DNA from: Streptomyces armeniacus
GTDB lineage: Bacteria > Actinomycetota > Actinomycetes > Streptomycetales > Streptomycetaceae
NCBI RefSeq assembly: GCF_003355155.1
Contig: NZ_CP031320.1
Span: forward strand, 310,001-374,000
DNA: 64,000 nucleotides
Direction of reading: 5' to 3'
The notes under the pieces were generated by a model, which did not search any database, was not told the origin of the DNA, and worked only from the letters and a program-made list of their open reading frames with translations. Positions within the stretch are counted from its first letter, which is position 1, and every line of letters starts with the position of its first letter. Shown here piece after piece: positions 42,030 to 52,178 of the stretch. Position numbers and translations under genes: made by a program.

Positions 42030-43496
42030 TCAGCCGCGCAGGGCCTGAACCGCGGCTTCCAGCCGCTTGCCGTAGTCCGCGTCCGCCTTGCGGAAGTTCT
42101 CGATGGCGCGCTGCGCGATGTCGTCGCGCGTGATGCCGGCCATGGCGCCCGCGAGGTTGTTCACGAGCCGCTCCTTCTCCTCCTCCGACATCAGCCGGTA
42201 GAGGGTGCCCGCCTGGACGAAGTCGTCGTCCTCGGCATGCGAGGGCGCCTCCGTGTCACCGGTGACGCCCGAGACGGCTACCGGCTCCCACAGCGGCCTG
42301 CGGGTCTCGGCCGGGCCGCCGAAGCTGTTCGGCTCGTAGTTCTTCGCGCCACCGTGGCGGCCGTCGTACAGCAGGCCGTCCCGCCCGTACGTACGGGCCT
42401 CGGTCGCGCGCGGACGGTTCACCGGCAGGTGGTCGGCGTTGATGCCGACGCGGTACCGGTGGGCGTCGCCGTAGCCGAACAGGCGGCCCTGGAGCATCTT
42501 GTCCGGGGACGGGCCGATGCCCGGCACGAAGTGGGCCGGCGAGAACGCGGACTGCTCGACCTCGGCGAAGATGTTCTCCGGGTTGCGGTTGAGCTCCATC
42601 CGGCCGATCTCGGTCAGCGGATAGTCCGCGTGCGGCCAGACCTTCGTCAGGTCGAACGGGTTGAAGCGGTAGTTCGCCGCGTCGGCCGCCGGCATGATCT
42701 GCACGTAGACGGTCCAGCTCGGGTAATCACCGCGCTCGATGGACTCGCGAAGGTCCCGCTGGTGGCTGTCCGGGTCCTGGCCCGCCAGCACGGCGGCCTC
42801 GTCCTCGGTCAGATTCCTGATGCCCTGGTCGGTCTTGAAGTGGTACTTGACCCAGAAGACCTCGCCGTCGGCGTTGCTCCACTGGAAGGTGTGCGAGCCG
42901 AAGCCGTGCATGTGGCGGTACGACGCGGGGATGCCGCGGTCGCCGAACAGCCAGGTCACCTGGTGCGTGGCCTCGGGCGACAGACCCCAGAAGTCGAAGA
43001 CGTTGTCCGCCTCCTGCGAGCCGGTGTACGGGTCGCGCTTCTGGGTGTGGATGAAGTCGGGGAACTTGATGGCGTCCTTGATGAAGAACACCGGGGTGTT
43101 GTTGCCGACGAGGTCGTAATTCCCCTCCTCGGTGTAGAACTTCAGCGCGAAGCCGCGCGGGTCCCGCACGGCGTCCGCCGAACCGAGGTTGCCCGCGACG
43201 GTCGAGAACCGCGCGAACAGCTCGGTCTCCTTGCCGACCTCCGACAGGAACGCCGCCCGCGTATACCGGCTGACGTCCGCCGTCACGGTGAACGTCCCGT
43301 ACGCGCCGGCGCCGCGGGCGTGCACGATCCGCTCCGGAATCCGCTCGCGGTTGAAGTGCGCCAGCTTCTCCAGCAGGAGCTGGTCCTGGACCAGCACAGG
43401 GCCCCCGGCACCCGCGGTCTGGCTGTTCTGGTTGTCCGCGACCGGAGCCCCGGCCTCCGTCGTCAGCGGTCCGGTGGTCACGTCCTGCGTGGTCAC
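42030..43496 (-). CDS. Monofunctional heme catalase
   Basis: A 488-residue small-subunit catalase. Distal-side residues are seen in [13 protein letters not shown] (His) and [11 protein letters not shown] (Asn); the proximal heme ligand Tyr is in [43 protein letters not shown] is the usual core. It breaks down hydrogen peroxide. GTG 43496 follows AGGAGG, preferred over the longer frame to 43559. It is divergent from a Fur-family gene across a palindrome, the arrangement of catA/catR in streptomycetes, so peroxide-responsive repression is very likely. Confidence 0.95.
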   Translation of the reverse strand: MTTQDVTTGPLTTEAGAPVADNQNSQTAGAGGPVLVQDQLLLEKLAHFNRERIPERIVHARGAGAYGTFTVTADVSRYTRAAFLSEVGKETELFARFSTVAGNLGSADAVRDPRGFALKFYTEEGNYDLVGNNTPVFFIKDAIKFPDFIHTQKRDPYTGSQEADNVFDFWGLSPEATHQVTWLFGDRGIPASYRHMHGFGSHTFQWSNADGEVFWVKYHFKTDQGIRNLTEDEAAVLAGQDPDSHQRDLRESIERGDYPSWTVYVQIMPAADAANYRFNPFDLTKVWPHADYPLTEIGRMELNRNPENIFAEVEQSAFSPAHFVPGIGPSPDKMLQGRLFGYGDAHRYRVGINADHLPVNRPRATEARTYGRDGLLYDGRHGGAKNYEPNSFGGPAETRRPLWEPVAVSGVTGDTEAPSHAEDDDFVQAGTLYRLMSEEEKERLVNNLAGAMAGITRDDIAQRAIENFRKADADYGKRLEAAVQALRG

Positions 43497-43548
43497 ATGC
43501 GCCTCCTGCTTCTCAATCCTGTCCTCGGCTTTCGCCTGACGCGATCCT

Positions 43549-43562
43549 ACATTGGACAATGT
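43549..43562. promoter_or_regulatory. Fur/CatR-type operator between catalase and its regulator
   Basis: ACATTGGACAATGT is a perfect 6-6 palindrome with a 2-bp centre, in the AT-richest part of the divergent gap. It lies 53 bp upstream of the catalase start and 71 bp upstream of the Fur-family start, suited to control of both. Confidence 0.75.
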
Positions 43563-43632
43563 CTAAGTCAAGAAGAGACCGAATCCCGTACGCGTTCTGG
43601 CCATGGAACGGCGCGCTGCTAGGCTGGTTGTC

Positions 43633-44061
43633 ATGAGTGACCTGCTGCAACGACTCCGTGATCGCGGCTGGCGGCTCACCGCGCAGCGGCGAGTCGTGGC
43701 CGAGGTGCTCGACGGCGACCATGTGCACTACACCGCCGACGAGGTGCACGCCCGTGCCGCCGACCGGCTGCCCGAGATCGCCAGGGCGACCGTCTACAAC
43801 ACGCTGAGCGAGCTCGTCTCCATCGGAGAAGTGATCGAGGTCAGCACGGACGGCCGCGCCAAGCGGTACGACCCGAACGCGCGGCACGCGCACCAGCACC
43901 TGGTCTGCTCCCGCTGCGGCGCAATCCGGGACGTCCAGCCGAAGGGCGACCCGCTGGCGGCGCTGCCCGAGGGCGAGCGGTTCGGCTTCACCATCTCGGA
44001 CGCCACGGTCACCTACCGCGGCCTCTGCCCCTCCTGCGCGGGCGACGAGCGGGACGGCTGA
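43633..44061 (+). CDS. Fur-family peroxide-responsive repressor (CatR/PerR-like)
   Basis: A 142-residue Fur-family protein. The winged helix (QRRVVAEVLDGDHVHYTADEVHARA...ARATVYNTLSELVSIG) is followed by the metal region HAHQHLVC at 85-92 and two CxxC zinc knuckles, C92/C95 (CSRC) and C132/C135 (CPSC). Divergence from the catalase gene indicates a CatR/PerR role: iron- or manganese-loaded repressor is oxidised by peroxide and releases the promoter. ATG 43633 is used; the frame opens 30 nt earlier. Confidence 0.9.
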   Translation: MSDLLQRLRDRGWRLTAQRRVVAEVLDGDHVHYTADEVHARAADRLPEIARATVYNTLSELVSIGEVIEVSTDGRAKRYDPNARHAHQHLVCSRCGAIRDVQPKGDPLAALPEGERFGFTISDATVTYRGLCPSCAGDERDG

Positions 44062-44131
44062 CGGGCCGTACGACCGCCCGCGCGGCATGCGGCCAGCCCG
44101 CAGGCACAGTCGGCACCGGATCACGACATGA

Positions 44132-44164
44132 CTGAGGGCCCGGATCCTGGATCCGGGCCCTCAG
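44132..44164. terminator. Perfect 16-bp hairpin between the Fur gene and the tRNA
   Basis: CTGAGGGCCCGGATCC and GGATCCGGGCCCTCAG are exact inverted copies separated by one base, so the real loop is about 5 nt on a 14-bp stem. It ends 7 bp from the tRNA 3' end and terminates both the Fur-family gene (plus) and the tRNA (minus). Confidence 0.92.
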
Positions 44165-44171
44165 CACCAAG

Positions 44172-44245
44172 TAGCGGGGACAGGATTTGAACCTGCGACC
44201 TCTGGGTTATGAGCCCAGCGAGCTACCGAGCTGCTCCACCCCGCG
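44172..44245 (-). tRNA. Initiator tRNA-fMet (CAT anticodon)
   Basis: A 74-nt tRNA on the minus strand with a 7-bp acceptor stem mispaired at 1:72 (5' C opposite T), D-arm AGCTCGGTAGCT, anticodon loop CTCATAA and T-loop GTTCAAATC. The 1:72 mismatch and three GGG:CCC pairs in the anticodon stem mark it as the initiator tRNA rather than the elongator. CCA is not encoded. The anticodon is at 44209-44211. Confidence 0.95.
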
Positions 44246-44354
44246 TCGTTGTGTGCCCTTACTCTAACCCCGGGCCGACGACCAGCGCAAATCCGTTCCC
44301 CGGCGCCGTGTCAGGGCGACGGAACGGGGCCTGCGCGCCTCAGCACGCAGGCCC

Positions 44355-46154
44355 CTACGCCGACAGCTCGTCGCGTAGCGCGTCCCGCAGTTTCGCGGCG
44401 CGGGCCGCCACCTCGTCCGGGCCCAGCTCGACCGCGCGGGCGCACCAGTGCTGGCCGTCGGCCAGCTCGCCGCGTCTCGCGCTGATCAGCGCGAGCCGGA
44501 GCGCCGCGCGGCCGTGCCCCGCCTCGGCGGCACGGGTCCACCACAGCGCCGCCTCGGGCTCGCTGCCCTCGCGGGCCAGCAGCAGTCCGAGGTTGAACGC
44601 GCCGTTGGGGCTGCCCGCCTCCGCCGCCTCGCGGTACCAGCGTGCGGCCTCGACCACATCGCCACGCGCCGCCGCGGACATGCCGAGGCGCACCTGCGCA
44701 CGGCGGTGGCCCTGCGCGGCCGCGCGCTCGTACCACTCCTCGTGCTCGGCGGAGACGCCGTCACCGTCGTCCTCGCCGGGCTGGCGCACCTGGCTCCGCT
44801 CCAGCAGCGCGCCGAAGCGGAAGGCGCCCTCGACGCTGCCGCCCTCCGCGGCGCACCGCAGATGCCGCTCCGCGGTCTCCGTGTCGCCCTCCCGGAGGGT
44901 GACGATGCCGATCTGCAGCGCCGCCTCGGCGTGGCCCGCCGCCGCCGCGCGCTCGTACCAGACGCGCGCCGCCTCGTCGTCGCCCCGGCCGACCTGCAGG
45001 ATGCCGAGGTTGAACGCGGCGTCGACGCTGCCCGCCTCGGCCGCCTTCGAGAACCAGGGCTCGGCGCCCTCCGCGTCGCCGCGCTGCAGCAGCAGCACGG
45101 CCAGCGCGTTGGCCGCCTCGCGGTGCCCGGCGTAGGCCGCGCGCCGGTACCACTGCTCGGCCTGCGCCGTACGGCCCTGGCCCGCGCAGAGCAGGCCGAG
45201 GTTGAACGCGCCGTTGTCGTCGCCGGCTTCGAGCGCCACGCGGTACCAGCGCTCGGCGGTCTGCCGCTCGCCGCGCTCGGCGTGCAGCGCGCCCAGCGCG
45301 TTCGCGGCGTTGCCGTCGCCGTCCTCGGCGGCACGGCGCCACCACACGGCGGCGCTCTCCTCGTCGTCCGCGTCACGCAGCAGGAAGCCGAGGGCGCAGG
45401 CGGCACGGGACTCACCGGCCTTGGCGGCGGTCAGATACCAGCGCCCCGCCTCCTTCGGCTCGCCGCGCCGCTCCAGGATGGTGCCCAGCCGCAGCGCGGC
45501 ACGGCGGTGTCCGCGCGCTGCGGCCTGCCGGTACCACTGCTCGGCCTCCTCCTCCGGAGAGCCCGCGGTGGGCGCCGCCTCGCCGGGGCCCGCACCGGAA
45601 CCCGCACCGCCCGAACCGGCGCCGGTGCTGCGGCCGTTGGTGCCCGGGCCGCGCTCGACCTCGCGGTCGGTCCGCGCGGTGATGAGCTGCGCGACGCGGT
45701 ACGCCGCCTCGCGGTGGCCGCGCTCGGCCGCCGCGCGGAACCACTCCTCCGCGCCGTCCTCGCCCCGGTGCTCGAGCAGGTCGGCCAGGGCGTACGCGCC
45801 CAGCGCGTGCCCCGACTCGGCGGACTGGCGCAGCCAGTAGTACGCGGCGGGCTCGTCGCCCCGCTCGCGGTGGTGCCGGCCGAGTGCGTGGGCGGCGGCG
45901 GCGGAACCCGCGACGGCGGCGACGCGCCACCAGCCGGCCGCCTCGTCCGCGTAGCCGCGCTGGTGCAGGAGGACTCCGAGGTTGTTGGCCGCGGCGCGGT
46001 CACCCGCCGCGGTGGCAGCGCGCAGATGCGGCTCGGCGCCGTCGAGATCGCCCCGGCGCAGCAGTTGTGCGCCGAGCACGCTCGTGGCACCGGCGTCCTG
46101 GGCGTTCACCACGCCCGGACCGGCAAGCCTCGCCTTGTCCCCCATAAGCCCCAT
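44355..46154 (-). CDS. Sel1/TPR-repeat protein
   Basis: A 599-residue protein made almost wholly of about 14 Sel1-like repeats of roughly 36 residues; each carries an A-LG-L---G---A--W---AA--G pattern, e.g. AANNLGVLLHQRGYADEAAGWWRVAAVAG. Such solenoids act as adaptors for protein complexes. A Gly/Ala/Ser-rich interruption lies at about residues 165-195. It has no signal peptide or membrane segment. ATG 46154 and ATG 46145 are both possible. It sits upstream of the initiator tRNA on the same strand. Partner unknown. Confidence 0.85.
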   Translation of the reverse strand: MGLMGDKARLAGPGVVNAQDAGATSVLGAQLLRRGDLDGAEPHLRAATAAGDRAAANNLGVLLHQRGYADEAAGWWRVAAVAGSAAAAHALGRHHRERGDEPAAYYWLRQSAESGHALGAYALADLLEHRGEDGAEEWFRAAAERGHREAAYRVAQLITARTDREVERGPGTNGRSTGAGSGGAGSGAGPGEAAPTAGSPEEEAEQWYRQAAARGHRRAALRLGTILERRGEPKEAGRWYLTAAKAGESRAACALGFLLRDADDEESAAVWWRRAAEDGDGNAANALGALHAERGERQTAERWYRVALEAGDDNGAFNLGLLCAGQGRTAQAEQWYRRAAYAGHREAANALAVLLLQRGDAEGAEPWFSKAAEAGSVDAAFNLGILQVGRGDDEAARVWYERAAAAGHAEAALQIGIVTLREGDTETAERHLRCAAEGGSVEGAFRFGALLERSQVRQPGEDDGDGVSAEHEEWYERAAAQGHRRAQVRLGMSAAARGDVVEAARWYREAAEAGSPNGAFNLGLLLAREGSEPEAALWWTRAAEAGHGRAALRLALISARRGELADGQHWCARAVELGPDEVAARAAKLRDALRDELSA

Positions 46155-46280
46155 CGTCGCACCACCCGTAACCCTCGTACACCTGGTATACCGCAGCCAG
46201 TGAGGTCACTTCAGCGGTTTGTCGACTTCCCGACAGAGAGACACCTCAAACGCCTTTGCCGCAAAGTCCCCCGCACAAGC

Positions 46281-46314
46281 GAAGGGCCCGGAGTCGGTTG
46301 ACTCCGGGCCCTTC
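46281..46314 (-). terminator. Terminator after the UPF0182 gene
   Basis: GAAGGGCCCGGAGTC and GACTCCGGGCCCTTC form a perfect 15-bp stem with a GGTT loop, 25 bp after the stop of the minus-strand UPF0182 gene. Confidence 0.92.
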
Positions 46315-46338
46315 GGCTCCGCGTTCAGTCAGCCGCCG

Positions 46339-49212
46339 CTAACCGGTCGAGCCTCCCTGGGAGTTGGCCGCGCGCTCCAGGGCCTCCTTGAGGTCCTCCT
46401 GGGCCCGGCCGTACTCCTCCCAGTTGCCCTTCTCCAGCGCTCTCTGACCCTTGTCGTACGCCTCCTGAGCGTCCTTCAGGGCCTCCTGCGCCGACGGGTC
46501 GTCGGTCGGCGGCGGATCCTTGTCCTGGTCCTTCTCCGGATCCTCCTCGCCGCCGGGATCCTTGCCCGCGTCGCCGTCGGCCGGGAAGACGCCGTCGAGT
46601 GCCTCCTTGAGGGTGTCCTCGTAGGCGATCTCCTCGCCGAAGGTGGCCACGACCTTTCTCATCCGCGGGTAGTTGGTGTCGGCCCCTCGGATGTAGACCG
46701 GTTCGATGTAGAGCAGGCCGCCTTCCAAGGGCACGGTCAGCAGGTTGCCGTACTCGATCTCGGAGTCGCCTCTCTTCAGGATGTTGAGGTCGTTGGCGAT
46801 CTCCGGATCAGAGTTGATCTTGCTTTGCACCTGTTGCGGCCCTGAAACGGTGGTGTTCGACGGCAACTTGAGCATCGTGATCTTGCCGTACTCGCGGCTC
46901 GACGCGTCCGCGTCCACCGCCATGAAGGCGCCCAGCGTCTGCCGTTCGACCGGGTTGAAGGTCGTCGTCAGGGAGAACCTCTGCTCCTTCTGCTGCGGCA
47001 TCTTCATGCTGAGGTAGTACGGCGGGACGGCGTTGCCCTTGTGCGTCGGGTCGTCCGGGATCTGCCACCGCTCACTGCCGCTGTAGAACTGCGACGGCGA
47101 CGTCACGTGGTACCGCGTGAGCAGCTCCCGCTGCACCTTGAACAGGTCCTGCGGATACCGGAGATGTGCCATCAGCGCGTCGCTGATCTCGCTCTTGTCC
47201 TTCACCGTGTCCGGGAAGGCCTTCATCCAGGTCTTCAGCACCGGGTCCTTGGTGTCCCACTGGTACATGTCGACCTCGCCGCTGTACGCGTCGACGGTCG
47301 CCTTCACCGAGTTGCGGATGTAGTTCACCCGGTTCTGCTGGGCGACCACCGACCGCTGGCTGTCCGTGAGCGCGTCGGCCGTGGTGTCGCCGAGCGTCGT
47401 ACGGGACGAGTACGGGTAGTTGTTCGTCGTGGTGTACGCGTCCACGATCCACTTCACCCGGCCGTCCACCACAGCCGGATACGGGTCGCCGTCGATGGTC
47501 AGCCAGGGCGCCACCGCCTCGACCCGCTCCTTGGGCGTCCGGTTGTAGAGGATCTGCGAACCCTCGCCGATCGCCCCGGAGTAGAGGATGCGCGGCTCGT
47601 TGAAGTTCACCGCGTACGCCGCCCGGTTCACCGGGTTGGACAGGTCCACGCCGCTGTCGCCGGTGTACGTGTACGTCTTCTCGCCGTTGTCGTCGGCGTA
47701 GTCCAGCTCCTGCTGCGGGCCGCCCACGATCGAGTACTGCGAGGTCTTCTCGCCGTAGTAGATCCGCGGCTGGTACTTGCCGATCTGGCCCTTCGGCGGC
47801 AGGTCCTGCTCCGTGAAGACGGGCTCGCCGTCCTCGTCGACCTCGGTGCCCTTGCCGGCCACCATGCCGTACCCGTGGGTGTACTTGAAGTGCTCGTTGA
47901 TCCAGCCCTTCTTGGGGATCCCGTCGGTGTTGATCTCACGGAGACCGACGACGGTGTCCTGCTCCTTGCCGTTCTTGTCGGTGTACCGGTCGACGTCCAG
48001 CGTGGACGGGAACTGGTAGTACCCACGGACCTGCTGCTTCTGCTGGAACGTCGGCGACACGACGTTCGGGTCGAGCAGCCGCATGCTGGCCGCGCTGTCG
48101 GCGGCGTCCCGCAGCGTGCTCTTCGGCGCCTTGGCGGTGCCCGAGTAGTCGTTCACCTTGGCGTCGTTGATGTTGTACGCGTCGCGCGTCGCCTTGATGT
48201 TCTTCTGGATGTACGGCGTCTCCTTGGCCTGCTCGTTCGGCTCGACCTGGAACTTCTGCACGATCGCGGGATAGAGCCCGCCGATGAGGATCGCGGAGAG
48301 CACCATCAGCCCGAAGCCGATCACCGGCAGCTGCCAGGTGCGCCGCCAGAGGGTGGCGAAGAAGAGCAGGGCGCAGATGATCGCGATGATGAACAGGATC
48401 GTCTTCGCCGGCAGATACGCGTTCGCGTCGACGTACTTCAGGCCCGTCCAGTTGTCCGTCGCCTTGAAGTCGCTGCCCTTGACCGCGAGGCCGTACCGGT
48501 CCAGCCAGTACGCCACCGCCTTCAGCGCCACGAACACGCCCAGCAGCACCGACAGATGCCCGGTGGCCTGCGCGGTCGCACGGGCGCCGGGGCTGGTGAT
48601 GCGCAGCCCGCCGTAGAGGTAGTGCACGAGCGCGGCTGCCAGCAGCGACAGCACGGCCGCGGCGAAGCCGAAGCTCAGCAGGAAGCGGTACCAGGGCAGG
48701 TCGAACGCGTAGAACGACACGTCCTTGCCGAACTGGGGATCCTTCTGCCCGAACGAGACGCCGTTGATCCACATCAGCCACGTCCGCCACTGGCCGGCCG
48801 CGGAGGCGCCGGAGATCAGCCCGACGAGGGCGGTGACCCCGAGCAGGATCCACTTCTTGTACGGCGCGATGCCCATGCGGTACCGGTCGAGACTCTGCTG
48901 CTCCAGCGACATCGCGCTGAGCGGCGGCCGCAGCCGGTGTGCGAGCCAGATGTTCAGCCCGACGACGCCCGCCATCAGCAGTCCGAAGACGGCGAACAGA
49001 CCGACCTTGGTCCACAGGGTCTTGGTGAAGACCGAGCGATAGCCCACCGAGCGATACCAGAGCCAGTCGGTCCAGAACCCGGCGAACATGACGAAGAGCA
49101 TGGCCAGGACGGCGAGCACGCCGACTGTCATCAGCAGAGTCCGGACGCGCCTCGATGGTCGGCCGACTCTGATCCGTGGCCCGGTGGGGCCGCCCGAGCC
49201 CCGGTCCGGCAT
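46339..49212 (-). CDS. UPF0182 (COG1615) family membrane protein
   Basis: A 957-residue protein. Seven membrane helices occupy about residues 20-330 (first: [21 protein letters not shown], then [14 protein letters not shown]). A large extracytoplasmic beta-rich domain follows (about 340-880), and the tail is acidic with a predicted helix ([21 protein letters not shown]). This is the actinobacterial UPF0182 family, widespread and of unknown function. ATG 49212 gives the usual start MPDRG; the frame opens 21 nt earlier at a GTG. It is divergent from the 49340 gene. Confidence 0.9.
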   Translation of the reverse strand: MPDRGSGGPTGPRIRVGRPSRRVRTLLMTVGVLAVLAMLFVMFAGFWTDWLWYRSVGYRSVFTKTLWTKVGLFAVFGLLMAGVVGLNIWLAHRLRPPLSAMSLEQQSLDRYRMGIAPYKKWILLGVTALVGLISGASAAGQWRTWLMWINGVSFGQKDPQFGKDVSFYAFDLPWYRFLLSFGFAAAVLSLLAAALVHYLYGGLRITSPGARATAQATGHLSVLLGVFVALKAVAYWLDRYGLAVKGSDFKATDNWTGLKYVDANAYLPAKTILFIIAIICALLFFATLWRRTWQLPVIGFGLMVLSAILIGGLYPAIVQKFQVEPNEQAKETPYIQKNIKATRDAYNINDAKVNDYSGTAKAPKSTLRDAADSAASMRLLDPNVVSPTFQQKQQVRGYYQFPSTLDVDRYTDKNGKEQDTVVGLREINTDGIPKKGWINEHFKYTHGYGMVAGKGTEVDEDGEPVFTEQDLPPKGQIGKYQPRIYYGEKTSQYSIVGGPQQELDYADDNGEKTYTYTGDSGVDLSNPVNRAAYAVNFNEPRILYSGAIGEGSQILYNRTPKERVEAVAPWLTIDGDPYPAVVDGRVKWIVDAYTTTNNYPYSSRTTLGDTTADALTDSQRSVVAQQNRVNYIRNSVKATVDAYSGEVDMYQWDTKDPVLKTWMKAFPDTVKDKSEISDALMAHLRYPQDLFKVQRELLTRYHVTSPSQFYSGSERWQIPDDPTHKGNAVPPYYLSMKMPQQKEQRFSLTTTFNPVERQTLGAFMAVDADASSREYGKITMLKLPSNTTVSGPQQVQSKINSDPEIANDLNILKRGDSEIEYGNLLTVPLEGGLLYIEPVYIRGADTNYPRMRKVVATFGEEIAYEDTLKEALDGVFPADGDAGKDPGGEEDPEKDQDKDPPPTDDPSAQEALKDAQEAYDKGQRALEKGNWEEYGRAQEDLKEALERAANSQGGSTG

Positions 49213-49339
49213 CTGGAAAGCCAAGGTGCGCACCTCGAAGATTCGCAGTGGATGAAGCGGGCCCGCATCGTAGGACCCACTAAGGCAACTTACTCAAGCT
49301 TTACTCAGTTCCCGTTTCCGGGGTCTTCGAGTGCACGAT

Positions 49340-49909
49340 ATGGGGATGGACAACTTCCCCAACGACGGCACCCCCCTCGCGGGCAACCCGCTGACCCGCG
49401 CGGTCCTCGAGATCGACGAGTACGCCGCCGGGCTCGGCTGGGACCAGCCCGCCCGGCTGTTCGCCCTGGTCGACACCGCGCAGCTGCGCGCCGAAGAGCC
49501 CGCACTCGCCGAGCAACTGGCCCCCGGAGCGGACGAGGACGAGGCTCCGGGCTCGTACACACCCGTCGAACAGGACGCGCTCCCGTCCGGCACCGCGCTG
49601 GACGAATTCCTCGGCACGATCGCCTGGCCCGGCGCGGTCGCGGGCTGCGCGCTGACCGTGGAACGCCTGATGCTGCCGCCGTCGGCGGAGGAGTCCGTAC
49701 CGGACGGGCTGAACTCCGGGGAGCTGGCGGACTGGGTCGCCGCGCACCCGGAACGCCAGGAGGTGCGGATGACGGTGGCCGTCCTGCGGGACGGAGCGCG
49801 GGACTCCGCGCTGCGGCTGCGCGAGAAGGACGCCGCCACCGAGGTGCTGACGGGCGCGAGCCTCGTACCGGGCCTGGCGGACGCGCTGGCGGCCACGTTC
49901 GAGGAGTGA
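49340..49909 (+). CDS. Conserved actinobacterial hypothetical (PPA1309-like family)
   Basis: A 189-residue soluble protein. The conserved part (NPLTRAVLEIDEYAAGLGWDQPARLFALVDTAQLRAEEP, then TIAWPGAVAGCALTVERLMLPP and HPERQEVRMTVAVLRDGARDSALR) defines a family found throughout actinobacteria with no known activity. It has no signal peptide. ATG 49340 or ATG 49346 may be used; neither has a clear ribosome-binding site, so the mRNA may be leaderless or nearly so. It is divergent from the UPF0182 gene, as is often the case for this pair. Confidence 0.82.
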   Translation: MGMDNFPNDGTPLAGNPLTRAVLEIDEYAAGLGWDQPARLFALVDTAQLRAEEPALAEQLAPGADEDEAPGSYTPVEQDALPSGTALDEFLGTIAWPGAVAGCALTVERLMLPPSAEESVPDGLNSGELADWVAAHPERQEVRMTVAVLRDGARDSALRLREKDAATEVLTGASLVPGLADALAATFEE

Positions 49910-49915
49910 CAGGCG

Positions 49916-50041
49916 GTACGGGCGCCGGGGCCCGTACGGTGCCCGCGCCGCGGGTACGGGTCCGGGCGCGCGTACGGGCCGGTGCCCGCGTACGGGCCGC
50001 CGCCGCGCCCTCCGCCCTCGTACACCACGCCGGTTCCGGCC
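49916..50041. repeat. GTACGGG-rich spacer with hairpins before the PDZ-Lon gene
   Basis: This 126-bp gap between convergent genes contains at least four GTACGGG words and inverted copies, e.g. GTACGGGC (49916-49923) pairing with GCCCGTAC (49930-49937). It probably acts as a terminator; no gene is visible. Confidence 0.5.
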
Positions 50042-51142
50042 TCAGCCCGCGGAACAGCGCGGCAGTTCGGACGTCTTGTCGTCCCGGATCTTCTTCATCG
50101 CGTCCATCGCGTCGCTCATCGTGTCGACCTTCACCAGCGTCAGTCCGTCCGGCGTGTGGGCGGCGGCCGCGGAGCAGTTGCCCTTCGGGGTGAGGAAGAA
50201 CTCCGCACCCTTCTCGCGCGCCGCGACGGTCTTCATCTGGATGCCGCCGATCGCGCCGATCTTCCCGTCGGCGTCGATCGTGCCGGTGCCCGCCACGAAC
50301 GCGCCGCCGGTCAGGTCGCTCTTGGTGAGCTTGTCCACGATGCCGAGGGCGAACATCAGCCCGGCGCTCGGCCCGCCGACGTCCGCGAGCGTGATGTTGA
50401 TGGGGAACGGGAACGTGTGCGCCGTCCCCGGCTGTATGCCGACCAGTGCGCGCCCGTCGTCGGGCGCCTTCTTCGTCGGCACCGTGATCCGCTTCCCCTC
50501 CAGCGTGTTCGGGTCCTTCTTGGCCTTCTCGGCCGCCTCCGCCTCGTCCGCCGGGACGATCGTGAACCCGACGTCCTCCCCCGGCTCGTGCTTGGTCACC
50601 AGCTTGCCCACGTCCTGTGGGTTCTTGACCGGCTTCCCGTCCACGGCCTTGATCACGTCGCCGGCGTGCAACGTGCCGTGCGAGGCACCGTCCTTGACCA
50701 CCGACTGCACGACGACGCGGGTCGCCACCTTCTTGCCCAGTGCCTTGAGCGCCGCGACCTTCGCGCTCTCCTGCGACCGGCTGAACTCCTCCGCGTTCTC
50801 CTCGTCCACCTCTTCCGCCGACTTGTCCGTCGGGTAGAGCGTCGAGTGCGGCACCACCGCGTTGTCGTCGGCGAGCCAGCCGTAGACGGCCTCGAAGAGG
50901 TTCATCCGGTACTCGGAGCCGGTGACCCGTACGGTCGTCATGTTCAGATGACCACTTGTCTTGTTCCCGGAGTCTTCCTTGCCGGGAAAGCTGAGCACCT
51001 GCTCGCCCTTCACCGTGCCCAGCGTGTTGTACGTGGGGCCGGGCGACATGGCGGAGTACGGCACTTTGATCAGCACGGCGGCGCAGAGCACGGCTATCAG
51101 GAGCAGCGTGGACGCAAGCATGGTCGCGGTGCGGCGTGGCAT
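50042..51142 (-). CDS. PDZ-Lon membrane-anchored serine protease (YlbL-like)
   Basis: A 366-residue protein. A single N-terminal membrane anchor (TMLASTLLLIAVLCAAVLIKV) is followed by a central PDZ domain (VVQSVVKDGASHGTLHAGDVIKAVDGKPVKNPQDV) and a C-terminal Lon/S16 domain with catalytic Ser in GGPSAGLMFALGI and Lys in IGGIQMKTVAAREKG. The plan matches YlbL-type proteases outside the membrane. ATG 51142 begins MPRRTATM; the longer frame is not supported. An acidic insertion lies around residue 120. It ends convergent with the 49340 gene. Confidence 0.9.
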   Translation of the reverse strand: MPRRTATMLASTLLLIAVLCAAVLIKVPYSAMSPGPTYNTLGTVKGEQVLSFPGKEDSGNKTSGHLNMTTVRVTGSEYRMNLFEAVYGWLADDNAVVPHSTLYPTDKSAEEVDEENAEEFSRSQESAKVAALKALGKKVATRVVVQSVVKDGASHGTLHAGDVIKAVDGKPVKNPQDVGKLVTKHEPGEDVGFTIVPADEAEAAEKAKKDPNTLEGKRITVPTKKAPDDGRALVGIQPGTAHTFPFPINITLADVGGPSAGLMFALGIVDKLTKSDLTGGAFVAGTGTIDADGKIGAIGGIQMKTVAAREKGAEFFLTPKGNCSAAAAHTPDGLTLVKVDTMSDAMDAMKKIRDDKTSELPRCSAG

Positions 51143-51167
51143 GCCGAAACAGTACGGGACGGGTACG

Positions 51168-51431
51168 TCAGCGGGCTTCCCGGGCCGGTCCGTCCGGGGC
51201 ACCGCGCACCGGGACGACGGCGGCCGGGACGCGGTCCGGTGAAGCGTCGGGGGCGAGAGCGGAATCCCATGCGGGACCGGCGGAACGCTCCATGGCCTCC
51301 CGGAAGCGTTCGTATCCGGCCACACCGTCCGCGTCGGGCACGATCGTGCGGCGCCGGGCGGCGAGACCGCCCCATACGCTCGCGACCACACCCGCCGCCA
51401 CCGGAATCAGCAGCCAGAGGAGAGCCGCCAT
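51168..51431 (-). CDS. Small membrane protein
   Basis: An 87-residue protein with one N-terminal membrane helix (LLWLLIPVAAGVVASVWGGLAA) and a charged cytoplasmic tail containing a conserved-looking GYERFREAMERS segment. ATG 51431 lies 6 nt after AGGAGG. It is 25 bp upstream of the PDZ-Lon gene on the same strand, so the two are probably co-transcribed. Function unknown. Confidence 0.8.
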   Translation of the reverse strand: MAALLWLLIPVAAGVVASVWGGLAARRRTIVPDADGVAGYERFREAMERSAGPAWDSALAPDASPDRVPAAVVPVRGAPDGPAREAR

Positions 51432-51600
51432 CGAGTCCTCCTGTTGCGCTTCATTGAGCTGCGTCAACCGGAACGACCGGCTGATGAGCAGGTTAACCTT
51501 CGCAGGTTCCAACGCTGTTACCGGCCTGCCGGTCACGCAACCGGAACGCGTCCGCTCGGGTCGCCACGGCTCAACGAATCGCTACGCCGCCTTACGAGGG

Positions 51601-52059
51601 CTACGCCCCCACCCATTCTTCCGTCCCGTCCGTGAAGCTCTGGTGCTTCCAGATTGGGAGTTCGTGCTTCAGGTCGTCGATCAGGCGGCGGCACGCGTCG
51701 AACGCCTCTGCCCGGTGCGGGCAGGACACCGCCACGATCACCGCGAGGTCCCCTACCTCCAGGTCCCCGACCCGGTGTACGGCGGCCAGCGCCCGTACCG
51801 GGAAGTCCGCCACCACCCGCTCCGCGACCCGGCGGAACTCCGCGTCCACGGTGGGGTGCGACGAGTAGCCGAGCCGCGCCACGTCCGTGCCCCCGTCGTG
51901 GTTCCGGACCGTGCCCACGAACAGGGCCGTGCCGCCCGCGGCGTCGTCGCCGACCGCCTTGAAGACCTCGTCCAGCGAAAGCGGAGTGTCTCGGATCGCC
52001 AGCAGCCGGATCGGGTCCGGTGCGGCCTGCTCGCCAGGGTGCTCGTACGTCTGTGCCAT
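51601..52059 (-). CDS. moaE: Molybdopterin synthase catalytic subunit MoaE
   Basis: A 152-residue MoaE. GGTALFVGTVRNHDGG is the conserved early block, VDAEFRRVAERV and IVAVSCPHRAEAFDACRRLIDDLKHELPIWKHQSF follow with the catalytic Lys in PIWKHQ. With MoaD it adds two sulfurs to cPMP to give molybdopterin. No MoaD or other moa gene is nearby. ATG 52059 or ATG 52068 may be used. The frame upstream is very long but is a shadow. Confidence 0.92.
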   Translation of the reverse strand: MAQTYEHPGEQAAPDPIRLLAIRDTPLSLDEVFKAVGDDAAGGTALFVGTVRNHDGGTDVARLGYSSHPTVDAEFRRVAERVVADFPVRALAAVHRVGDLEVGDLAVIVAVSCPHRAEAFDACRRLIDDLKHELPIWKHQSFTDGTEEWVGA

Positions 52060-52178
52060 GCCGGTCATGCTGCCGCACCCGCCCGCGTACGGGAACATCC
52101 CCAGGTCGTACGGTGCGCCGCGGCCCCCGGCGGGCTCCCCGGATCCGCCGGATACGCGGCTCAGTCCGCTACAGGCCG

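Noticed and set aside
47041..50193. A 1050-codon plus-strand open frame
   Set aside because: It is antisense to the UPF0182 gene and rich in Arg/Val/Gly with no domains; it arises from lack of stops in GC-rich DNA.
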